39,408 bases of DNA from Planctomycetota bacterium (GTDB lineage: Bacteria > Planctomycetota > GCA-002687715 > DRQF01): assembly GCA_011369445.1 (NCBI GenBank), contig DRQF01000186.1:1-39408 (forward strand), written 5' to 3'. Position numbers and translations under genes: made by a program. Each line of letters opens with the position of its first letter. The stretch's first letter is position 1. Below, in pieces: positions 8,865 through 16,349 of the stretch. Under the pieces are notes generated by a model. The model worked only from the letters and a program-made list of their open reading frames with translations, was not told where the DNA came from and searched no databases.

Positions 8865-9310
8865 TGGCCGTTCTGCCGGATGTTCTCGTGCTGATCGGTC
8901 GACTCTTCTTCGGGATGCTGCTCGTCGTTTCGGGCTGGGAGAAGATGGCCGACTATGCCCCTTGGCGCGAACTCGTGACCAAGATGGATCTTTTCCCAAT
9001 CGACTGGGTGGGGCCCCTCTCGGCCGCCTTGCCCGGAATCGAAGTCGTCGTCGGACTGGCGCTTCTTCTGGGATTCTGGACCCGAGAAGCCGCTGTCGCA
9101 TCGGGTTTCCTCTTCGTTCTCTTCGCGGCCGTCATGGCCGTCCTTCTGTGGAAGGGGACCGTTGAAACCTGCGGGTGTTTCGGCGCCGACGATGCGGTCA
9201 CGGTCAGTTCGGGACACCTGGCGGCCAACGTGATAGGAGCGGCCGTTCTCTTCGCCCTCGCCTACGCCGCGCCGGGTTTCCTTGCAGTCGATCGTCTGCT
9301 CGGCCGCTGA
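8864..9310 (+). CDS. MauE/DoxX family redox-associated membrane protein
   Basis: 148 residues. The ATG at 8864 overlaps the rhodanese stop (TGATG); the frame upstream belongs to the previous gene. Four hydrophobic segments are visible: LVLIGRLFFGMLLVVSGW, the region around GIEVVVGLALLLGFW, SGFLFVLFAAVMAVLLW and a last one near IGAAVLFALAYA. Between the last two lies ETCGCFG, the CGCFG motif typical of MauE-type proteins. MauE is required for methylamine dehydrogenase maturation, and relatives are thought to pass redox equivalents to periplasmic thiol proteins. With DUF1573 and a rhodanese-fold protein this looks like an envelope redox or maturation operon; no thioredoxin gene is present in it. 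Confidence 0.85.
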   Translation: MAVLPDVLVLIGRLFFGMLLVVSGWEKMADYAPWRELVTKMDLFPIDWVGPLSAALPGIEVVVGLALLLGFWTREAAVASGFLFVLFAAVMAVLLWKGTVETCGCFGADDAVTVSSGHLAANVIGAAVLFALAYAAPGFLAVDRLLGR

Positions 9311-9388
9311 CGCTCAGGCATTCACCTCCGAATCTCCTCAAAAAAACCGCGACCTCCGCCGTGAGGCTGGGGTAGGTTTCCCATGAGA

Positions 9389-9404
9389 GACCCTCTCGAG
9401 GGTC
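9389..9404. repeat. Perfect inverted repeat before the pilin cluster
   Basis: GACCCT and AGGGTC flank a CTCG loop, 28 bases before the prepilin ATG at 9433. It could be an mRNA hairpin, a weak terminator for the MauE operon or a protein site. No T-run follows. Confidence 0.35.
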
Positions 9405-9432
9405 CGCGCGCCCCACATTGAAAGGCAGTGCC

Positions 9433-9816
9433 ATGGATATCGATCGCAGAGACGAAAGCGGAACGACCCTCGTGGAAGTGGCCGTCGCCATGACCGTCGT
9501 GGCGATTCTTGCTTTCGGCATTCTTCTTGGCTTTACCACCGCCGACATACAGGACCGAGAGGCGTATGAGCTGACTCGCTCGCAGAACGTCTGCACGTCC
9601 ATGCTCGAGCAAGTGGAATCGCTCTCTTTCACGGACCTTTTGAACTACACGGGCCAGGTCGTCACCTTCGACATCGACAAGTGGCACTTCGACGTCACCG
9701 TGAATCAGCTGCAGGGAGATCTCCTCTCCATCGAGGTGGTGTCCACGGCGCGCGCCGATGGATCTCATCGTGTCCGGCTCGTGACCTTGAAGACGTTGAA
9801 GGAGGAGATCCTATGA
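9433..9816 (+). CDS. Type IV pilin-like protein (minor pseudopilin, PilV/GspI type)
   Basis: 127 residues. I chose ATG 9433, with AAGG 7 bases upstream, over the TTG at 9418. The N-terminus has a prepilin peptidase site: DESG followed by TTLVEVAVAMTVVAILAFG, with the conserved Glu at mature position 5 and a long hydrophobic alpha helix. Such proteins are cut and N-methylated by PilD-type peptidase and assembled into a pilus or type II secretion pseudopilus. The remainder of the protein is short and not assignable. The next gene starts within its stop codon (ATGA), and four similar genes run in line, so this is a minor pilin operon whose assembly machinery is elsewhere. Confidence 0.8.
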   Translation: MDIDRRDESGTTLVEVAVAMTVVAILAFGILLGFTTADIQDREAYELTRSQNVCTSMLEQVESLSFTDLLNYTGQVVTFDIDKWHFDVTVNQLQGDLLSIEVVSTARADGSHRVRLVTLKTLKEEIL

Positions 9817-10400
9817 CCCGGAACGAGAATCAGGCTGGATTCACTCTTTTGGAACTCGTCATCGGCATGACGCTGGCGACCGTGATCATGGGTTCGGTCT
9901 TCGTGGTCCAGAAGACATCCACCGACAGTTTCGGCAGCGCTGTCAGCGAACATCGCAACACCCAGTTTCTCCGGGGGGGAATCAAGCAGATCAAGATGGA
10001 ATTGCGGTCCGCGCGCGACAGCAGCATCGAAACGCTTCCCTATGACCCTGGGATGGTGGACCCGGTGCTCGAGTTCCAAAACGCCGTCGGCTTCGACATT
10101 GCGAATGGCAGCGCGAAATGGGGTGGGGGAGGCGTTCAGGACGCCACGATCCAGTACATGGTTGTCAACGGCAACCTCGAGCGATGGGTGGTTGACGATC
10201 AGGGGCAGACCATCCAGCAGGAAGTTCTCGTGCAGAACCTGGACATGAGCCTAAAGAACGGCCCGCCGGTGGATTTTTCCTGGGACCCGGTGAAGCGCGT
10301 GGTGGATCTGACGATTCGCACGTCCAACACCGTCGAGGGTCGCCCCGTGAGTCGCGCAGTCAGTTCGGTCGTCCATGTGGAAAGCGTTTACTCGTTTTGA
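9813..10400 (+). CDS. Type IV pilin-like protein (PilW/GspJ type)
   Basis: 195 residues. The ATG at 9813 overlaps the stop of the previous prepilin gene (ATGA) and has GGAGG about 6 bases upstream. A prepilin cleavage motif QAG-FTLLELVIGMTLATVIMG is present at the N-terminus, with Glu at mature position 5. Size and position between a PilV-like and a PilX-like gene suit a PilW or GspJ-type minor pilin, but the body of the protein is too divergent for a firm subtype. It is likely a tip or priming component of a type IV pilus or type II secretion pseudopilus in the envelope. Confidence 0.78.
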   Translation: MTRNENQAGFTLLELVIGMTLATVIMGSVFVVQKTSTDSFGSAVSEHRNTQFLRGGIKQIKMELRSARDSSIETLPYDPGMVDPVLEFQNAVGFDIANGSAKWGGGGVQDATIQYMVVNGNLERWVVDDQGQTIQQEVLVQNLDMSLKNGPPVDFSWDPVKRVVDLTIRTSNTVEGRPVSRAVSSVVHVESVYSF

Positions 10401-10428
10401 GCTCGCCGGAATCGAAGGGAGCAGAGGT

Positions 10429-12393
10429 ATGAACATGATCAGATCCAAAGAACGAGGAGGCGTGCTCGTCATCGTGCCGGTGGCCCTCCTCCTAGCTGTC
10501 GGCTTGGTCGTCGCGACCTTGACCTTGTCGACGTCGAATCTCGGTGAGTCGACGCGGGAGGTGCGGCGTGCCCGCGCTTACTACGTCGCCAAGTCCGGCC
10601 TGGAGCAGGCGGTTTTCGATCTCAAGCAGGCGACCAGCAACGCCGTGTTGGTCAATGCGTTTGCGGGGATCGAGCAGTTCCACGACAAGAAGACCTACCG
10701 GGACTGCATACGTCTTCAGTCCGACGGTCAGCCGGCTCTCGACCCGACGTCGGGTCTGCCCGTGGATGCGCGGGCACTGCTCCTGAACAATGGGGTCGAT
10801 TTGGGCGGAACGTTCGATGTGAGTCTGCACATCGAGGGCTTCGATCCGCTGAACCCCGGCGCCATGGGCAACTCCCGGCGCTTCGTCACGATTCGTTCCA
10901 CCGGGTGGGTTCCGGATCGGAATTCTCCGGACGCCGTCAGCCACACGATCGAGACGACCGTCATGGTCGAGCTCTCGGCTTCCGAGGTCTTCGACTACGC
11001 CTACTTCATCAACAACTGGGGTTGGTTCTACGGCAACACGATCGAGGCGAACGGAAACGTGCGCTCGAATGGACAGTTCGACGTGGGTGGGACCTCCGCG
11101 GAGGTCAATGGTTCGCCGCGCTACCTTGGCGCGAACGGCAACGATCTGTTTGGCTACATCGATGACAACGAGGATGGGCTCCAGGACGGCCTCGACGGAG
11201 GCATCTACGCGGGCTGGGACATCGTGGGCACGCAAAACGTGCAGGGGATGGCGGGGACGCTGGTCAACGGCGAGGCCGTCAATCAGCACGACTACACCGA
11301 TCAGGTGGAGATGCCCAATCTCACGGACCTCAGCCTCTACGAGCAGCACGCCATCTCGACGAACGCCTCGATCAGCATCGGCGGGACCCAGGTGACGGAT
11401 GGAGTTTACGGAGACGACCCAGGTGAGAGCGGCTACCTCTATCTCGAGGGAACCCAGGCGAACCCGATCGTGCTCAATGGGACGATCGTCGTCAGAAACG
11501 GCGTCATCATCAAGGGGTATGTGACCGGGCAGGGAGTCATCTACACGGGCGGGAACGTTTACGTCGCCGATGACATCACCTACGTGAACGGCCCCACGAC
11601 GACGCGGCCCTCCGGAACGACGGAGGCGGATTTTGAGAGCTGGCTTCAGACGAATCAGTCCGCGGACGCTCTTGGCCTCTTCGCGCGGGAGCAGGTCGTG
11701 CTCGGGGACTACACCGATGGCGCTTGGCAGTCCTACGTGAATACTTGGATGAACGATCCGGCCAACGAATCCGTGGAGGATGCCGGGGAAGACCAGATCC
11801 CCCACACCATCTGGGGACTGGACGGGATCCCGAACACGTCCGATGACGATCCGTTCGAAGGCGACGGCCAATGGGAAGTGGAGACCTATTCCCCACTGCA
11901 CCAGGCCCTCGGGCTGATCCCCCCGGGTTCGGCGGTCGGGGACGTCATTCCCGGAAGCGGCGAAGACATCGACGGGGACGGCCAGTACGACCCGGGTTTC
12001 CAGATGTCGGACATGGATCTCCCCGTGGCTTTGAACTCCGGACAGTGGGGCGGCAACTTGCCGTCGGGAGTTTCGAACTTCAACCAAGTGGCGACTCGGA
12101 ACATCAAGAACTTCGACGCCGCACTCTACACGAATCACGCGTTGGCTGGACTCATCCTGGCCTGGGGTGACACGATTCGATTCAATGGGTCGATCGTCTC
12201 GCGCAACGAAGCGATCATCTACGGGGCGGACAAGCTCGAGATCAACCACGATGTGCGCCTCATCGGCGGGGGCGACAACTTTGGGTACTTCTTGCCCCGT
12301 TCGTTTCGCCAGATCCGATTCATGAAGATGTGGGAGAGCGTGCCGAACGTTCACTTCGACGAGCTGGCCGCCCTGACCCAATCCACTCCGTGA
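10429..12393 (+). CDS. PilX-like pilus-associated protein, large secreted domain
   Basis: 654 residues. Start at ATG 10429 (alternative 10435), 28 bases after the previous stop, with GAAGGGA upstream. The N-terminus ERGGVLVIVPVALLLAVGLV followed by RRARAYYVAKSGLEQAVFDL resembles the PilX N-terminal domain: one membrane helix, then an amphipathic helix, without a clear peptidase cut site. The very large extracellular region is rich in Asn, Gly and Asp. Several Asp-rich loops (DDNEDGLQDG near 240-260, EDIDGDGQYDPG near 515) look like calcium-binding loops. PilX-family proteins typically are much shorter, so the long passenger is unusual. Context: fourth-to-first in a run of pilin-like genes. 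Confidence 0.65.
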   Translation: MNMIRSKERGGVLVIVPVALLLAVGLVVATLTLSTSNLGESTREVRRARAYYVAKSGLEQAVFDLKQATSNAVLVNAFAGIEQFHDKKTYRDCIRLQSDGQPALDPTSGLPVDARALLLNNGVDLGGTFDVSLHIEGFDPLNPGAMGNSRRFVTIRSTGWVPDRNSPDAVSHTIETTVMVELSASEVFDYAYFINNWGWFYGNTIEANGNVRSNGQFDVGGTSAEVNGSPRYLGANGNDLFGYIDDNEDGLQDGLDGGIYAGWDIVGTQNVQGMAGTLVNGEAVNQHDYTDQVEMPNLTDLSLYEQHAISTNASISIGGTQVTDGVYGDDPGESGYLYLEGTQANPIVLNGTIVVRNGVIIKGYVTGQGVIYTGGNVYVADDITYVNGPTTTRPSGTTEADFESWLQTNQSADALGLFAREQVVLGDYTDGAWQSYVNTWMNDPANESVEDAGEDQIPHTIWGLDGIPNTSDDDPFEGDGQWEVETYSPLHQALGLIPPGSAVGDVIPGSGEDIDGDGQYDPGFQMSDMDLPVALNSGQWGGNLPSGVSNFNQVATRNIKNFDAALYTNHALAGLILAWGDTIRFNGSIVSRNEAIIYGADKLEINHDVRLIGGGDNFGYFLPRSFRQIRFMKMWESVPNVHFDELAALTQSTP

Positions 12394-12431
12394 GCGAAGA
12401 CAATGTTGGAAATGGTGGAGAGAATGACGTG

Positions 12432-12917
12432 ATGCATTGCAGATTGATGGCCCTGGCCGGGGGCGCCTTCCTGGTGCTGATGATGGGGACTCCCGTCGCG
12501 GCCCAGGAAGGGGAGTCCCTGATGCCGAAGAACTGGCGACAGCAGCTCCGCGGTAAGGTGCCGGCTCTGGTGAGCCGAGGCACAGCGCCCAAGGTGAGCC
12601 CGCGACCGAGGGACTTCTCTCGGATCATTCCCGACCCCGAGCAGGCGAAGGCGATGGCGGAGAAGTTCGCTCAGCCGCTGAGCGACGAGGACATGGAAGC
12701 CCTCCGACAAGCTCGCCTGGAGCGGCTCGAGAGGGGCGGCTTGGGACTGAGCATGGATGCGACGAATCGTCGTCGGGTCCGCGATGGGGAGGAGGCCGAG
12801 CGAGAAGCCCGTCGCATCGCTCACGAGCCCAAGGACGAAGGAGACGGAATCCTGATGGGGATTCTCGGCGCGTTCATCGCCTTAGGGCTGGTGATTCTTC
12901 GCCTTCGGAAGGACTGA
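12432..12917 (+). CDS. Small secreted or membrane protein of unknown function
   Basis: 161 residues; start at ATG 12432, 38 bases after the PilX-like gene. It begins with a signal peptide (LMALAGGAFLVLMMGTPVAAQ) and ends with a hydrophobic segment (MGILGAFIALGLVIL) followed by RLRKD, an anchoring tail. Between them is a charged, mostly helical region with many Arg and Glu (for example REAEREARRI-like stretches). No domain recognised. It is probably cotranscribed with the pilin-like genes and may be an accessory envelope protein; this is inference from position only. Confidence 0.65.
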   Translation: MHCRLMALAGGAFLVLMMGTPVAAQEGESLMPKNWRQQLRGKVPALVSRGTAPKVSPRPRDFSRIIPDPEQAKAMAEKFAQPLSDEDMEALRQARLERLERGGLGLSMDATNRRRVRDGEEAEREARRIAHEPKDEGDGILMGILGAFIALGLVILRLRKD

Positions 12918-12966
12918 GCCCCAGCGGGGGCACCTTCCGTGAGGCGCCCTTACGTCAAGGCGATTC

Positions 12967-13011
12967 GAAAAAGTGCGCCCCCGTACCGGTGACGAATCGG
13001 TGCGGGGGCGC
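12967..13011 (-). terminator. Intrinsic terminator of the flagellin gene
   Basis: Read on the minus strand, a 14-bp GC-rich stem (13011-12998 with 12988-12975, one G-U pair, 9-base loop) is followed after two bases by five T (12972-12968). It lies 47 bases after the flagellin stop. The opposite strand lacks a T-run, so it acts mainly on flagellin transcription. Confidence 0.85.
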
Positions 13012-13057
13012 GGATCGAAGAGGAATCTTCGTTGTTCGAAGTCGCGAAGGCGACGGA

Positions 13058-13882
13058 TTAGCCGAGAAGCGAAAGCGCCGCCTGCGGCTGGACGTTGGCC
13101 TGAGCCAGAATCGAAACGGCGGCCTGCTGCAGGATGGAGTTCCGGGTCAAGGCGGCGGATTCCTGAGCCACGTCGACGTCGCGAATCCGCGATTCGGCGG
13201 CGGAGAGATTCTCGGTCTGAACCCCCAGGTTCGCGATCACGGAGTTGAGTCGGTTGATGATGGCGCCGAAGTCGCCTCGCGTCGACGCCACGCTGTTGAT
13301 GGCCGCATCGACGGCGGTGATGGCTGTGTTGACGTTACCACCCGAGCCGATGTTGAGACTGCTGAGTCCCAGCGACGAGGCCGTAGCCGAGGTGAGAGTC
13401 ACGCTGATGGTGTCCGTATTGGCCGTCGTTCCCGACCCGACCTGAAGAGAAACGCTGGACGACGCGGACAGAAGGCCTACGCCGTTGAAAGTGGTGGACG
13501 AAGCGATTCTGTCGATCTCGGAGACGAGGGCTTGGAACTCGTCATTCAGCGTGTTGCGGTCCGTGCCACTGACTGTTCCATTCGCGGCCTGAACCGCGAG
13601 CTCGCGGAGGCGGGTCAGGATGGAGCTGGTTTCATTCAATGCCCCTTCGCCGGTCTGCGCGAGCGAGATGCCGTCGTTGGCGTTGCGCTTGGCCTGGTTG
13701 AGACTGCGAACCTGAGCACGCAGTCGTTCGGAGATGGCCAAGCCGGCCGCGTCGTCGGAGGCGTTCGCAATCCTGAGGCCGGTCGACAGTTTGTTGAAAC
13801 TGCCGGCTAGCCTGGACGTGTGAGCGCCCAGATTCCGTTGAGCGTTCAACGAAAACAGGTTCGTATTGATTCTGAGTCCCAT
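13058..13882 (-). CDS. fliC: Flagellin
   Basis: 274 residues, the short form with just D0/D1 domains and a small central region. Start ATG 13882 is preceded by GAGGGGAATGGAG. The N-terminus [19 protein letters not shown] and the conserved [26 protein letters not shown] are diagnostic; the C-terminal arm has [27 protein letters not shown] and ends in ALSLLG. It polymerises to form the flagellar filament after export by the flagellar type III system. It stands alone, with no other flagellar gene in the window, and has its own intrinsic terminator downstream. The central part (about 140-190) is Ser/Thr-rich. Motility is therefore likely for this organism. Confidence 0.96.
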   Translation of the reverse strand: MGLRINTNLFSLNAQRNLGAHTSRLAGSFNKLSTGLRIANASDDAAGLAISERLRAQVRSLNQAKRNANDGISLAQTGEGALNETSSILTRLRELAVQAANGTVSGTDRNTLNDEFQALVSEIDRIASSTTFNGVGLLSASSSVSLQVGSGTTANTDTISVTLTSATASSLGLSSLNIGSGGNVNTAITAVDAAINSVASTRGDFGAIINRLNSVIANLGVQTENLSAAESRIRDVDVAQESAALTRNSILQQAAVSILAQANVQPQAALSLLG

Positions 13883-14182
13883 AACTCCATTCCCCTCTTT
13901 GTGGTTCGCCTGATGCGAGACCCGTTGGCATCCTCAGGCTTCGAGGCACGCAGATACCGTGTCCCACTGGGGCTGCCGCCGAACTCGCGTTGTGGTGATG
14001 ATTCCGACCCTTTTCCTTCGGGGTGCCGAATCTACATCTTTCCTATCGTTCGAGATTCCGGCCCCGCTGAGGGGAAATGTCGATTTTTTGGACAGTGGGG
14101 TGTGGAAGAGTGCGACGGTGGGAAGGAGTTCGCACGGACGATGGGCGGAAAATGTTGTGTAGGAAGAAGTTGGAGTGAGTCG
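13883..14182 (-). promoter_or_regulatory. Flagellin upstream region, 300 bases without a gene
   Basis: Read on the minus strand, this region holds a CCCC-TCAG-CGGGG hairpin (around 14075-14063) followed about 15 bases later by CGATAGG (14048-14042) and AAAGATG. A similar CGATAGG element occurs in two other leaders of the window. No TAAA-N15-GCCGATAA (sigma-28) arrangement or sigma-54 site could be placed with confidence. No coding frame is supported. Confidence 0.4.
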
Positions 14183-15868
14183 TCAGTCCGAGGCCAGACG
14201 CCAGCGACCCTTCAGCTTTTTCAGACGAAGGGTGGATTCACGGACGCCTTCCAAGCTGAAGACCTTGTAGGACAGCGTCCCCAGGACCGGATCCACCTTT
14301 TGAAGCTCCACTCGCCGATCTTGGCCGGACAGCGTGGCGGCGGCCCGTAGCCAGGTCAAGCGTGCCTCGACGGTGTCCTGGAGGTCGGCATGGAGGCGGC
14401 GCCAACTCACATAGTCCCAGTGGCGAACGCTGTCTCTCCACCGGGCGAAGACCTCCTCCACCTGGACCTCATCGGTTGGTGTGGATTCCTCCCGCGTGGC
14501 GTCGACGGGGGAACGGTCCAGGCTGAAGCTTCGCACCGTGCGCTCGAGGACAGAGCGCCATGCGGCGCTCTTCTCCAGGCTGACGTTGTATGAGACGACG
14601 TGGATGCGCCCCCTCGAGAAGAGCAGAAAGTGGGCGCCGACGTACCCCTTGCCATCCCCTGTCGTCGTGTCGGTGGGAATCCGGAGAGCGGGCGTTCCGG
14701 AGAGCCAGGTCGGCTCGGGATTTCGGTGCTGAAACCGAATCCCCTCGGACTTGAAGCTTCTGGCGAGGTCGCTCAGGAAGCGCTCGGCGACGACCTGCAG
14801 GCGCGTGGGCACGAGCTGGTCGCGTCGTTCCGAGGGAGCGATCACCGTGAGAACGGAAACCTCGATCTCGGGAAGAGTCCCCTCTCGCGGTTCGGACCAA
14901 ACCAGTTGCATCAGGGAACGGGCACCTTGATACCGGGTGTTCTCCACGAAGTCTCGGGGCCGAAGCAGGCTGTAGCCGGCACGACTCCGGGTGATGAGGA
15001 GAGGCGGATGGACTTCCTGCGTCTTCCTTGTCGAAGACGCCGGCTGTCCCTCATCGGAACCGGCCCCGTCGCCCTTCGACGGGGAAGGGGACGGTGACGT
15101 CTCCTTCTTGGGAACGAGTCGTTCATTGATGGCTCTCAGTACGGGCAGGGGGACCCCTTCCCTTTTGAGGCGCACGAGGTCGGCTGGATCCAGATGGAAC
15201 TTGGCATCCTCACGTTCGATCCGATCGAGGATTTCCTGGGTCGAGACACCGGTCTGGGCGAGGAGAACGATGTCGTCCCCGGTGAGAGGGGGGCGCGCCG
15301 CCAAAGGAGCATCCGGAGCTTTCGGCGGAGACCGCAGCGCTTTCAAGACGCTTTTCGGGACTCCCGCGTCCCCAAGAGCCAGGATTTGGCCCAGACCGAC
15401 GGGGGTTTCGACGGGATGCCGTTGGACCCAGGATAGAAGCTTCTTCTCGTCTTTGCCCTTCTTCCAGCGGGAAAGGACCTCTTCCGGCGTGGCGGGACCC
15501 TCGGGCGTCGGCCGGACGAGGGGATTCAGGTGCTTGAGCACGGCCTTCGGACACCCCCCTTTTTCGAGGGCTGTCAGGTCGGCCTGGGTGAGTGTGACCT
15601 GGCGCTTCTCCAAGAAGGCCAGGATCTCCGAGGATTCGGCTCCCAGATCGACGAGAGTTTGAATCTGGCGACGATCGATGACGTCGCTTTGAGCGGGCGA
15701 AAGTGGTGCGAAACCCAGCAAAAAAACGAGGATCATCAAGGCTCCCGCCCGCCGGAGCGTCTCGCTGGACGCCGGCCTGGGCGGGTGACCGTCGCGCGAA
15801 GCTTCCAAGCCCGTCCAGGGCTTCGAGTTCTCGTGTCGGACCGAATCGGGACGGGTCGTGGCGACCAT
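14183..15868 (-). CDS. Secreted protein with repeated helical LAxxGVxxxxL motifs
   Basis: 561 residues if started at ATG 15868, which has GGAG and AGAAGG upstream; a further ATG at 15961 gives a longer form overlapping a promoter on the other strand. A hydrophobic stretch (ALMILVFLLGFAPLSPA, about 44-60) serves as an uncleaved or late signal. The N-terminal half holds repeats such as LVDLGAESSEILAFL, LGDAGVPKSVLKAL, LLAQTGVSTQEILDRI and LKREGVPLPVLRAI, a small two-helix unit also seen in other exported proteins of these bacteria. A Ser/Pro/Lys-rich linker (about 255-285) leads to a C-terminal region resembling a lipid-binding or PsbP-like beta fold, not firmly assigned. Function unknown. Confidence 0.6.
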   Translation of the reverse strand: MVATTRPDSVRHENSKPWTGLEASRDGHPPRPASSETLRRAGALMILVFLLGFAPLSPAQSDVIDRRQIQTLVDLGAESSEILAFLEKRQVTLTQADLTALEKGGCPKAVLKHLNPLVRPTPEGPATPEEVLSRWKKGKDEKKLLSWVQRHPVETPVGLGQILALGDAGVPKSVLKALRSPPKAPDAPLAARPPLTGDDIVLLAQTGVSTQEILDRIEREDAKFHLDPADLVRLKREGVPLPVLRAINERLVPKKETSPSPSPSKGDGAGSDEGQPASSTRKTQEVHPPLLITRSRAGYSLLRPRDFVENTRYQGARSLMQLVWSEPREGTLPEIEVSVLTVIAPSERRDQLVPTRLQVVAERFLSDLARSFKSEGIRFQHRNPEPTWLSGTPALRIPTDTTTGDGKGYVGAHFLLFSRGRIHVVSYNVSLEKSAAWRSVLERTVRSFSLDRSPVDATREESTPTDEVQVEEVFARWRDSVRHWDYVSWRRLHADLQDTVEARLTWLRAAATLSGQDRRVELQKVDPVLGTLSYKVFSLEGVRESTLRLKKLKGRWRLASD

Positions 15869-15914
15869 GGGCCTTCTCCGAAGAGGACAGGAGAGCATCC
15901 AGGGTGCTCCTGTC

Positions 15915-15942
15915 TTGACATCGGCCCGTGCACGGGTAAACT
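15915..15942 (+). promoter_or_regulatory. Near-consensus sigma-70-type promoter
   Basis: TTGACA (15915-15920) is separated by 16 bases from TAAACT (15937-15942). The first box is a perfect match to the consensus. Transcription would start near 15949 and run rightward into the structured region at 15950-16231; no coding frame starts there. The region is the long intergenic space before the gene at 16350. Confidence 0.6.
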
Positions 15943-15948
15943 TGAACC

Positions 15949-16231
15949 CGTTGCGACGCACTGGCTATTCGGAATGGATAAGAATCTGCTATAAGAAGCA
16001 GGTGAAAACCCACCTGGATAGCCGATAGGCAACATGGAATGCTCAAGGGCCCCATCTGGGGGCTGTCACGGACGACACGTTGGAGACTGGGGGGTCCTCG
16101 CGTGTCGCCAAGACAATGCGATTGTTCGGGCCGGAACGCGAGTTGGTCATCTTGTCGCGAATTCTCGCGATCGAAGTCTCCGTGGGGGGGATGGGGGACC
16201 CAGCTCAGCTGATCCGGCCCGACTTTTTTTA
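15949..16231 (+). ncRNA. Candidate stand-alone structured non-coding RNA
   Basis: About 280 bases with no supported coding frame. Perfect stems are seen at 15963-15968 with 16018-16023 (GGCTAT/ATAGCC), 16073-16079 with 16101-16107 (CGACACG/CGTGTCG), 16155-16160 with 16165-16170 (TCGCGA, ATTC loop) and 16126-16135 with 16213-16222 (TCGGGCCGGA/TCCGGCCCGA). The last stem is followed after one base by seven T (16224-16230), as in a terminator. A promoter precedes it and the next gene has its own promoter. It does not show RNase P, tmRNA, SRP or 6S RNA signatures. Identity unknown. Confidence 0.5.
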
Positions 16232-16270
16232 TCCCATGGCGCGGCGCCTCGTTTTGGGACCGAATCCCTT

Positions 16271-16299
16271 TTCCTTGGGCGTCGACTCCCGGCTATAAT
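16271..16299 (+). promoter_or_regulatory. Promoter of the TIG-domain protein gene
   Basis: A perfect TATAAT box is at 16294-16299, about 50 bases before the ATG at 16350. The -35 region (TTCCTT, 16271-16276, 17 bases upstream) is weak. It lies after the T-run at 16224-16230, so this gene probably has transcription independent of the upstream RNA. Confidence 0.55.
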
Positions 16300-16349
16300 C
16301 CCCGTCGCGTTTGCCAAGTTACCCGATCATCTCGACGGAGTGAGCTCAC

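Noticed and set aside
10492-12381. Long minus-strand open frame opposite the PilX-like gene
   Set aside because: No ribosome site or family match; the plus-strand product fits the pilin operon and has a membrane helix.
14030-14080. Sigma-28 promoter for flagellin at CGATAGG
   Set aside because: No TAAA box at 15 or nearby bases upstream; kept only as a leader motif.
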